Shown here piece after piece: positions 1 through 5,127 of a DNA stretch of 5,127 nt. Origin of the DNA: an uncultured Selenomonas sp. (GTDB lineage: Bacteria > Bacillota > Negativicutes > Selenomonadales > Selenomonadaceae). The stretch is taken from assembly GCA_905372355.1 (NCBI GenBank), contig CAJPOT010000032.1, positions 1 to 5,127 on the forward strand. Reading direction: 5' to 3'. The notes below the pieces were generated by a model. It ran no database searches. It was not told the origin of the DNA and worked only from the letters and a program-made list of their open reading frames with translations. Made by a program: the position numbers and the translations under genes. Position 1 is the first letter of the stretch. Each line of letters begins with the position of its first letter.

Positions 1-586
1 GCAGGATAAGCGGGATCAGATGCGTCTCCGTCTTGTGATCCTCGCCGATCGAGCCGTCCGGCAGCGCCCCCGCCGCATTGAAGTAGCGCAGAGACACATA
101 GCGCACGCCGTTGGCGCGGCTCACCCACTTCATCATCTTCTCCATCGTGAGCTTCGTTTCACCATAGGTGTTCGTCGGGCATGTTTCATCGTCCTCGTGA
201 ATCGGCACGCGCTTCGGCTCGCCGTAAACCGCTGCCGTCGAGGAGAATACGATCTTGTCGACGCCATGGCGCACCATCGCCTCAAGGAGCACCTGCATCC
301 CATAGACATTGTTGTTAAAGTAGAGCAGTGGCTTTTCCATGCTCTCGCCGACGAGAGAATTTGCCGCAAAGTGAATGACCGCCTCGACCTTGTTTTCGGT
401 AAAAATCTTGTCGAGAACCGAAGCATCGCGAATGTCGCCCTCATAAAACTTCGCCTTCGGATTCAGTGCGCCGCGGTGTCCCGTCTGCAGATTGTCGACA
501 ATGACAACCTGCTCGCCCTTTTCGATGAGCGCGTGCACGGCATGAGAGCCAATGTAACCCGCGCCTCCGCATACCAATATCGCCAT
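1..586 (-). CDS. galE: UDP-glucose 4-epimerase, N-terminal 195 codons (3' end cut by window edge)
   Basis: Interconverts UDP-galactose and UDP-glucose in the cytoplasm with bound NAD+, the last specific step of the Leloir pathway. The minus-strand frame from the ATG at 586 is open to the window edge and gives 195 residues of a family that is usually about 330. It begins [17 protein letters not shown], so the Rossmann NAD-binding glycine motif GGAGYIGS sits at residues 7-14. Further family landmarks follow in order: the GDIRD segment (about 50-54), HFAA (72-75), the catalytic serine region FSSTAAVYG (114-122), the extended-SDR pair Tyr141/Lys145 in YGETK, and RYFNAAGA (167-174). The start is fixed by an AAAGGAG ribosome binding site at 594-600, 7 bases upstream. 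The gene lies 24 bases after the galK stop, so the two are almost certainly cotranscribed. No frameshift or missing catalytic residue is visible. A related epimerase acting on another UDP-sugar is possible by fold, but the galK neighbour argues for galE. Confidence 0.96.
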   Translation of the reverse strand, partial: MAILVCGGAGYIGSHAVHALIEKGEQVVIVDNLQTGHRGALNPKAKFYEGDIRDASVLDKIFTENKVEAVIHFAANSLVGESMEKPLLYFNNNVYGMQVLLEAMVRHGVDKIVFSSTAAVYGEPKRVPIHEDDETCPTNTYGETKLTMEKMMKWVSRANGVRYVSLRYFNAAGALPDGSIGEDHKTETHLIPLIL

Positions 587-593
587 GTGAGTT

Positions 594-600
594 CTCCTTT
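594..600 (-). promoter_or_regulatory. galE ribosome binding site
   Basis: Reads AAAGGAG on the minus strand, 7 bases before the galE ATG at 586 and entirely inside the 24-base galK-galE gap. It gives galE its own translation initiation rather than relying on coupling to galK. Confidence 0.8.
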
Positions 601-610
601 CGCTCCGCTC

Positions 611-1777
611 TTACAGACGGTGTGCGCCGTCCGCAATATTCGCCACATAGAAGCTCGGCGCATAGCCAATCTTCGCCGTATATGCCTCTGCAACATTCTT
701 CTCAAATGCAGGAATTGCCTCGTCGCGCACAATGCTGACCGTGCAGCCCGCAAAGCCGCCTCCCGTCATGCGCGAGCCGAGCACTCCCTCCTGCTGCCAC
801 GCGAGTTCCGCGAGCGCATCCAGCTCGGGCCCCGTCACCTCGTAATCGTCGCGCAGGGAAACGTGGGAATCGTTCATCAGTGCGCCAAACCGCTTCACAT
901 CATTCTGCTCAAGCGCCTCCACTGCCTCCAGTGTGCGGCGGTTTTCATAAACCGCGTGGCGTGCGCGTCTGCGCTCGACCTCATCCTCGATGACGGCGGC
1001 ATTCTCATCGAACTCTGCATTCGTCAGCTCGCCGAGCGTTTTGATCGCCTTGACCTTCTGCAGAGCTTTCAGCGCCGCCTCGCTCTGCATACGCCGCTCG
1101 TTGTATGCAGAAGAAACGAGGCTGTGCGCCTTGTTCGTGTTTGTGATGACGATGCTGCACCCCTTGAGGTCGAGCTTGCTGTAGCGGTACTCAAGCGTAT
1201 TGCAGTCGAGCAGGATCGCGCAGTCCTTCTTGCCCATGCCGACGGCAAACTGATCCATGATGCCGCAGTTCATGCCGACGAATTCATTCTCCGCCTTTTG
1301 CGCGAGCTTTACAATCTCCACCATGTCGATGCCGAGTCCAAGCTCCTCGTTCAGAATGACCCCCATCAAGACCTCGATGGAAGCGGAAGAAGAAAGCCCC
1401 GCACCGTTGGGCAGCGTCCCGTAGACGAGGATGTCGAAACCGTGCGCTGCAGGATGACCCGCGTCCTCCATCATGCGCACGACGCCGATGGGATAGTTTG
1501 CCCAGCCATAGGCCGCGCTCTTTACCGCGCCGCGCATGGGGAACTCCACCACGCCCTGCTCCTCTGCATTCATCGAGTAGAGGCGCGACACATCATCCGC
1601 ACGCGGCGCAGCGAGCGCATACGTGCCGAGCGAGATCGCACACGGAAAGACGTGCCCGCCGTTGTAGTCCGTATGCTCGCCGATGAGATTCACACGTCCT
1701 GGTGAGAAATACGCATGCGTTTCAGCCGCACCGAATTTCTCACGAAATACTTTTTTCATCTCATCCAAGATTGCCAT
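611..1777 (-). CDS. galK: Galactokinase
   Basis: Phosphorylates alpha-D-galactose with ATP to galactose-1-phosphate, the first committed step of the Leloir pathway, in the cytoplasm. The 388-residue product matches the usual length of the family (about 380-390). The GHMP-kinase motifs appear in order. The galactokinase signature GRVNLIGEHTDYNGG is at 27-41, with the catalytic Arg28 and sugar-binding Glu34, His35 and Asp37. The ATP-binding loop PNGAGLSSSAS is at 123-133. The catalytic base is Asp175 in CGIMDQF, and the C-terminal glycine motif MTGGGFAGC is at 337-345. The start is chosen at 1777, after a long purine-rich Shine-Dalgarno. An in-frame ATG at 1792 (adding MEEEP) is less likely because it overlaps that ribosome binding site. 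The gene ends with TAA at 611-613. It lies downstream of lacZ across a 148-base regulatory gap and is followed closely by galE. The signature at 27-41 distinguishes it from mevalonate or homoserine kinases of the same superfamily. Confidence 0.98.
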   Translation of the reverse strand: MAILDEMKKVFREKFGAAETHAYFSPGRVNLIGEHTDYNGGHVFPCAISLGTYALAAPRADDVSRLYSMNAEEQGVVEFPMRGAVKSAAYGWANYPIGVVRMMEDAGHPAAHGFDILVYGTLPNGAGLSSSASIEVLMGVILNEELGLGIDMVEIVKLAQKAENEFVGMNCGIMDQFAVGMGKKDCAILLDCNTLEYRYSKLDLKGCSIVITNTNKAHSLVSSAYNERRMQSEAALKALQKVKAIKTLGELTNAEFDENAAVIEDEVERRRARHAVYENRRTLEAVEALEQNDVKRFGALMNDSHVSLRDDYEVTGPELDALAELAWQQEGVLGSRMTGGGFAGCTVSIVRDEAIPAFEKNVAEAYTAKIGYAPSFYVANIADGAHRL

Positions 1778-1780
1778 TGG

Positions 1781-1790
1781 CTCCTCCTCC
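1781..1790 (-). promoter_or_regulatory. galK ribosome binding site (decides the start)
   Basis: The minus strand reads GGAGGAGGAG just before CCA and the ATG at 1777, offering overlapping GGAGG registers 3-8 bases from the start. A second in-frame ATG at 1792-1790 shares its last G with the first base of this element. It has no comparable Shine-Dalgarno of its own, so translation from 1777 is preferred. Confidence 0.8.
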
Positions 1791-1829
1791 ATGTATCTTC
1801 ATTTGTCCGTCTATATTTTAGCTCGTATG

Positions 1830-1847
1830 AAAGTAAACGTTTTCTTT
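1830..1847. promoter_or_regulatory. LacI/CcpA-family operator (cre-like) downstream of the promoter
   Basis: The plus strand reads AAAGTAAACGTTTTCTTT, a dyad centred on the CG at 1838-1839 with 8 of 9 base pairs matching. The inner 14 bases (1832-1845) match the Bacillus-type cre consensus TGWAANCGNTNWCA at all positions except the two outermost, in either orientation. The core GTAAACGTTTTC is one base from GTAAACGTTTAC, a common LacI-family half-site pair. It lies at about +5 to +22 of the predicted galK transcript, a position where CcpA or a GalR-type repressor would block elongation or initiation. Which protein binds cannot be told from the DNA. Confidence 0.55.
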
Positions 1848-1858
1848 TCCCGCTTCCT

Positions 1859-1887
1859 ATTTTATCCTCTTTCGCAAAGAAACGCAA
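1859..1887 (-). promoter_or_regulatory. Candidate sigma70-type promoter for galK-galE
   Basis: On the minus strand, TTGCGT (1887-1882) is followed after exactly 17 bases by TAAAAT (1864-1859). The -10 box matches 5 of 6 consensus positions and the -35 box 3 of 6. The weak -35 sits inside the inverted repeat at 1880-1893. Transcription would begin near 1852, leaving a leader of about 75 bases. An alternative pair is TTTACT (1837-1832), a 16-base spacer and TATAGA (1815-1810), each box 4 of 6. That second -35 lies in the other palindrome. Both are motif calls only. Confidence 0.5.
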
Positions 1888-1893
1888 GCGTTT
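1880..1893. promoter_or_regulatory. Operator-like inverted repeat overlapping the -35 box
   Basis: The plus strand reads AAACGCAAGCGTTT: two perfect 6-base arms (AAACGC/GCGTTT) around a 2-base centre. The CG-containing, A/T-flanked dyad is typical of LacI/GalR-family operators in general style, though it does not match the classical GalR or cre consensus. It covers the candidate -35 box of the galK promoter, where a bound repressor would block RNA polymerase. A repeat of CGCAA occurs exactly 10 bases away (1873-1877 and 1883-1887), on the same face of the helix. Confidence 0.5.
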
Positions 1894-1907
1894 TTGTGAG
1901 ATTTTCA

Positions 1908-1928
1908 TGACGGATGCCCCCGCCGTCA
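1908..1928 (-). other. Small hairpin at the lacZ stop codon
   Basis: TGACGG and CCGTCA form a perfect 6-base-pair stem with a 9-base loop, and the lacZ TGA stop is the first triplet of the stem on the transcribed strand. The bases that follow (ATGAAAATCTC) contain no U-tract, so it does not qualify as an intrinsic terminator. It could stabilise the lacZ message end or be incidental. Confidence 0.3.
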
Positions 1929-4900
1929 AATCCCCTTCATCTTAAACGAGAGGCTTCTCTTCCCATTCGGATAGGTATACTCCGCAAGCACGGGTGCGCC
2001 CCAGCTGTCGTCGCCGCCCACGCCGCACATGCCCGCCGACGCACGCAGATATGTATGCTGCGGACGCGGCAAATCATACGCATGGCGCGCATTCTCCAGC
2101 TCGTGCGGACTGTACGGGAGCGCCGATGCCTCAAACGGCACATCTGCCGCGAGACGGATTCCGTGACCGCCATGATCCGTGACCTCGATCCAGCGCACGC
2201 CGCAGTGATTGCCTGTCTCCTGCGGACGCAGATACGGCTCGACCTCGTCCGCCGCCGTGCTCTCGTAGACACCGAGGCGTGCGCCGCAGCAGCGGTCGAT
2301 GTAGTTTTCCTTCGGCCCGTAGCCATAGAAGCGAATGCGATCATAGTCCGCATCTAGCGTAAAGATCATGGCAAAGTCGGGCATCTCAGGCATCCCCTCT
2401 GTTGCCTCATATTCCATCGTGACTCCGACTTCCCCGCTCGCCTCCGCCGTATAAGAGACCACGCACGCAGCAGCAGGTTCCGTGGCAAGCGCATAAGTAA
2501 AGCGCACGGTGACGCGCTTGGCATGCCGTTCATCACGTCTGCCGAAGAAACCTTTCACCGTCTCGAAATCTTCGCCGTCCACGCTGTACTCGATGCGCGT
2601 GCAGCGGCGGTAGAGGCTCGCGAGCTTCCACTGCGCCGTATCCGCCATGCGTCCGCTGCCGTAGTCATTGTCAATCGGCGCACGCCAGAAGCTCGGCTGC
2701 GGCAGTTCCTCGATCAGCTCCCGTCCGCCATGGCGATAGGAGACGAGATTGCCCTGCGCGCTTGAAAACATGAGGAAAAAGCCCTCCCCCTGCACGCCGA
2801 GGTTGATATCTCCCTGCACCACACGCAAGCTGCCCGACGCTTCCAGCGGCATATGGGCAGGAGCGGCGACGCCAAAGCCAAGGACATCCAAAAGGTGCGT
2901 TCCTGCATCCTCAGGCGGCACGACGACCGCTTGCCCGAAGGCGACCTCATGGCCTGCAGGCGCCCATATTTCCTCCTCCTTGACAAGGAGCGATGCCGTC
3001 AGCACATACTCGCCTTCGCCCGCGTAAGGCAGCCTATTCTTGATGAAGCGTGTTTCTCCCGGCGGCACATCATGCTCCCCTGCATACGCCTGCCAGATCT
3101 CGCGCCCGTCAAGGAGGAGCGAGAGCCACAGATCATAGTCGCCCGCATCCGAAAAGAGGCTCTTATTCTCGATCTCCACACCTTCCCATGAAGGACGGAG
3201 CGTGAAATTCTGATAGTTATACTTCACCTCCTGCAGCTTTGCCGTAGGACGACGATCGGCAAAGAAGATGCCGTTGCCGCTGAAGTTGTAGTCCGACGGA
3301 CGATCGCCGAAGTCGCCGCCGTAGAGGAATACATCCTCGCCATAACGCCCGCGCCTACGGATCGCCTGATCGCCGAAATCCCAGATGAATCCGCCCTGAT
3401 ACAGAGGCTCGCGTTCCGTCAGCTCCGTATACTTGTGCATGCCGCCGCAGCTGTTGCCCATCGCATGCGTATACTCGCAGCAAATAAAGGGCTTGTCGCG
3501 GTGCTCCTTGAGGAACGCTTCGATGTCCGCCGCCTTCGTATACATCTGGCTCTCCATATCGCTCGTCGCAGGATAGCTGCGGTCCCAGAAAATGCCCTCG
3601 TAATGCACGAGGCGCGTGGAATCGACGCGGCGGAAGTACTCGCTCATCTCGTAGATCGTGCGGCCGCCGCAGGACTCGTTGCCGCACGACCAGATGAGGA
3701 TGCACGGATGATTCTTGTCGCGCTCGTACATCGACTGCGCGCGGTCGAGCACGGCGGGCAGCCACTCCTCGCTGTCGCCGGGAACGGTATGCGCGTCCTT
3801 CACACACGCGCCGTTCTTCATCCATGTGCCGTGCGTCTCAAGGTTCGTCTCATCGATCACATAAAAGCCATAAATGTCTGCCAGCTCGTAGAGACGACTG
3901 CTGTTCGGATAGTGCGACGTGCGAATCGCATTGACATTCGCACGCTTCAGCGCGATGAGATCCTGCTCGAAGAGCGCAGGATCCATCGCCCTCCCATGAT
4001 CGGAGTCAAACTCGTGCCGGTTGACTCCCTTGAACACGATGCGCTTGCCGTTGATCTGCATGACTCCATCTCGGATACAGAACTCACGGAAACCGACGCG
4101 CACGCGCACGACCTCCTGCAAAGCACCCGCCGCATCACGCACGCGAATCATAAGATGGTAGAGCCATGGGTGCTCCGCGCTCCAGAGACGCACGCAGGCA
4201 GCCTCTCCCGAAAACGCATGGCTCTTTTCCGTGATGACCGCCTTTTCCCCCTCTACGCAATCTCCTTCCGGATCGCAGAGCAGAATCTCGACATGCTTTT
4301 CTGCCGCATCGCCGAATGTGAGGTGCACATCAAGCTTTCCGTGCGTATAGCCATCCCGCTCAAGCGGCACGGCACGAACGGCAACATCCTCGATGTGATG
4401 CTGCGGTTTCGTGTAGAGCAGGACGTCGCGATAGATTCCCGAGAAGCGCCAGAAGTCTTGATCTTCGAGCCAGCTCGCGCTCGCATAACGGAAGACCATC
4501 GCCGCCAGCTTGTTCTCCCCCGCCACGAGATACGGCGTCAGGTCGAAGTCTGCAGGTGTGCAGCTATCTTCACTGTAGCCGACGAAATGACCGTTGAGAA
4601 AGAGTGCGAACGCCGTATCCACGCCGCCAAAGGAGATATAGACGCGCTCCCAATCCTCGGGCACGGCAAAATACTTCACATAGCAGCCGACGGGATTATC
4701 GCGCACGGGAATCTCGCCCGGCACGATGCTCTCATGCCCGTCCCACGGGTACGTCGTATTCGTGTAATGCGGCGCTCCGTACCCCTCCATCTGGATATGC
4801 GCCGGCACACGGATCGTCTCCCAATCGCGGCAGTCATAATCCGCCGCCTCGAATCCCTGCGGGATGTGCTCGGTGTTCCGCGCATAGGCGAAATGCCAAA

Positions 4901-5045
4901 TGCCGTCGAACGTGCGGTAAAATGAGGACACGCCGCGCGCAAGCTCCGCTTCGTCGCGATAGAAGACGTGGTCGCTGTGCGCAGGCAGACGGTTCTCTGC
5001 GAAGCAGCACGGATCTTTCAATTTCTCAAAGTCGAATGCAGCCAT
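1926..5045 (-). CDS. lacZ: Beta-galactosidase, LacZ type (glycoside hydrolase family 2)
   Basis: Hydrolyses lactose to glucose and galactose with retention of configuration. No signal peptide is visible (MAAFDFEKLKDPC), so it is cytoplasmic. The 1039 residues are close to E. coli LacZ (about 1024). Domains in order: a GH2 sugar-binding jelly roll (about 40-215, with DQDFWRFSGIYRDV at 195-208), an immunoglobulin-like domain (about 218-320), a TIM barrel (about 322-615), a second beta domain (about 620-710) and the Bgal_small domain (about 743-1035). By alignment to E. coli LacZ, the acid/base is Glu457 (GNES), the nucleophile is Glu524 (CEYTHAMGN) and the Mg ligands are Glu403 and His405 (ETHG). 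His344, His378 and His527 match His357, His391 and His540, and Trp1015 (GDDSW) matches Trp999. The start at 5045 has GGAGGT 5 bases upstream. An in-frame GTG at 5075 lies upstream of that site and is not favoured. With galK and galE downstream, lactose is the likely substrate. Confidence 0.98.
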   Translation of the reverse strand: MAAFDFEKLKDPCCFAENRLPAHSDHVFYRDEAELARGVSSFYRTFDGIWHFAYARNTEHIPQGFEAADYDCRDWETIRVPAHIQMEGYGAPHYTNTTYPWDGHESIVPGEIPVRDNPVGCYVKYFAVPEDWERVYISFGGVDTAFALFLNGHFVGYSEDSCTPADFDLTPYLVAGENKLAAMVFRYASASWLEDQDFWRFSGIYRDVLLYTKPQHHIEDVAVRAVPLERDGYTHGKLDVHLTFGDAAEKHVEILLCDPEGDCVEGEKAVITEKSHAFSGEAACVRLWSAEHPWLYHLMIRVRDAAGALQEVVRVRVGFREFCIRDGVMQINGKRIVFKGVNRHEFDSDHGRAMDPALFEQDLIALKRANVNAIRTSHYPNSSRLYELADIYGFYVIDETNLETHGTWMKNGACVKDAHTVPGDSEEWLPAVLDRAQSMYERDKNHPCILIWSCGNESCGGRTIYEMSEYFRRVDSTRLVHYEGIFWDRSYPATSDMESQMYTKAADIEAFLKEHRDKPFICCEYTHAMGNSCGGMHKYTELTEREPLYQGGFIWDFGDQAIRRRGRYGEDVFLYGGDFGDRPSDYNFSGNGIFFADRRPTAKLQEVKYNYQNFTLRPSWEGVEIENKSLFSDAGDYDLWLSLLLDGREIWQAYAGEHDVPPGETRFIKNRLPYAGEGEYVLTASLLVKEEEIWAPAGHEVAFGQAVVVPPEDAGTHLLDVLGFGVAAPAHMPLEASGSLRVVQGDINLGVQGEGFFLMFSSAQGNLVSYRHGGRELIEELPQPSFWRAPIDNDYGSGRMADTAQWKLASLYRRCTRIEYSVDGEDFETVKGFFGRRDERHAKRVTVRFTYALATEPAAACVVSYTAEASGEVGVTMEYEATEGMPEMPDFAMIFTLDADYDRIRFYGYGPKENYIDRCCGARLGVYESTAADEVEPYLRPQETGNHCGVRWIEVTDHGGHGIRLAADVPFEASALPYSPHELENARHAYDLPRPQHTYLRASAGMCGVGGDDSWGAPVLAEYTYPNGKRSLSFKMKGI

Positions 5046-5050
5046 GTGAA

Positions 5051-5056
5051 ACCTCC
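5051..5056 (-). promoter_or_regulatory. lacZ ribosome binding site (decides the start)
   Basis: The minus strand reads GGAGGT, 5 bases before the ATG at 5045. This selects that ATG over the in-frame GTG at 5075, which would add ten residues (VLPLQDRRFH) that do not resemble a LacZ N-terminus. Confidence 0.8.
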
Positions 5057-5099
5057 GATCTTGTAAAGGAAGCACGGATAAATGCAGCCACCCGTCTTA

Positions 5100-5127
5100 T
5101 CAGCGCTTCCGAAAGAAAGCGGCCGCC
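5100..5127 (-). CDS. Possible C-terminal end of an upstream gene (very short, uncertain)
   Basis: One minus-strand frame entering from the right edge reads AAAFFRKR and then meets tandem in-frame stops TGA-TAA (5102-5097), 54 bases before the lacZ ATG. A basic tail and double stop are compatible with the end of a membrane transporter such as a sugar permease, which a cytoplasmic LacZ would need. Eight codons cannot establish this. The other two minus-strand frames are also open across this stretch, so the call rests on the stops and spacing alone. Confidence 0.2.

Larger units (their letters stand above)
1778..1925 (-). other. lacZ-galK intergenic regulatory region
   Basis: This 148-base non-coding gap is visibly richer in A/T than the flanking genes. 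From the lacZ side it holds a small hairpin at the lacZ stop, a palindrome (1880-1893) overlapping a candidate -35 box, a candidate -10 box (1859-1864), a second LacI/CcpA-type palindrome (1830-1847), and the galK ribosome binding site. No open frame of interest is seen. The arrangement suggests that galK-galE has its own regulated promoter inside the cluster. Confidence 0.7.

Noticed and set aside
20..1705. Long plus-strand open frame of 561 codons antisense to galE and galK
   Set aside because: It spans both opposite-strand genes and their gap, has no recognisable domain, is very rich in Arg, His and Ala, and is explained by the G/C-ending codon bias of galK and galE, which suppresses stops on the opposite strand.
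1778..1792. Five-residue N-terminal extension of galactokinase (MEEEP) from the ATG at 1792
   Set aside because: That ATG overlaps the GGAGGAGGAG ribosome binding site and lacks its own. Those residues are simply the translated Shine-Dalgarno.
1908..1928. Intrinsic terminator after lacZ
   Set aside because: The 6-base-pair hairpin lacks a following U-tract on either strand, so it is listed only as a hairpin. Read-through from lacZ into galK remains possible.
1914..2357. Plus-strand open frame of 147 codons over the lacZ 3' end
   Set aside because: Almost entirely antisense to the conserved C-terminal LacZ domain, with low-complexity Ala/Arg/Val-rich content and no recognisable domain.
3435..4925. 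Long plus-strand open frame of 496 codons antisense to lacZ
   Set aside because: It is the complement of clearly coding lacZ sequence, with no family motif, no ribosome binding site noted and a composition typical of antisense shadow frames.
5104..5121. Seven-base-pair hairpin (CGCTTTC/GGAAGCG, one G-U pair, TTTC loop) upstream of lacZ
   Set aside because: No U-tract follows and it lies within the possible end of an upstream coding frame. A short stem like this is expected by chance.
1..5127. Frameshifts, mobile elements, CRISPR repeats, tRNA or rRNA, or a novel system
   Set aside because: All three genes read through in single frames with intact motifs. No repeated arrays, terminal inverted repeats or structured RNA signatures were found by reading. 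The region is a conventional sugar catabolic cluster.

Overview
The window reads as a bacterial lactose/galactose catabolic cluster. All supported genes lie on the minus strand, in the order (transcription direction) lacZ - galK - galE. The DNA looks GC-rich by eye, with G/C-ending codons in all three genes. Strong GGAGG-type ribosome binding sites precede each start, and the LacI/CcpA-type operator signatures are of the Firmicutes style. This fits a GC-rich member of the Bacillota, possibly a Selenomonas-like member of the Negativicutes. The genus is an inference from overall resemblance, not something the sequence proves.

Layout: at the right end (about 5100-5127) there is possibly the last few codons of an upstream minus-strand gene, followed by a 54-base gap. 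Positions 5045-1926 hold a full-length GH2 beta-galactosidase (1039 residues) with all the main LacZ active-site residues. Positions 1925-1778 form a 148-base intergenic region. It carries a plausible sigma70-type promoter and two LacI-family-like operator palindromes, so galK-galE is probably transcribed, at least partly, from its own regulated promoter. Positions 1777-611 hold a complete galactokinase. After a 24-base gap containing its ribosome binding site, galE (UDP-glucose 4-epimerase) starts at 586 and runs off the left edge after 195 codons.

Together, cytoplasmic LacZ splits unphosphorylated lactose into glucose and galactose, GalK makes galactose-1-phosphate, and GalE interconverts UDP-galactose and UDP-glucose. 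The uridylyltransferase GalT, needed to close the Leloir pathway, and a lactose permease are not in the window. They may lie just outside it.

I found no RNA genes, mobile elements, CRISPR arrays or clear intrinsic terminators. The genes are ordinary members of known families. The most informative non-coding structure is the dual-operator intergenic region between lacZ and galK.
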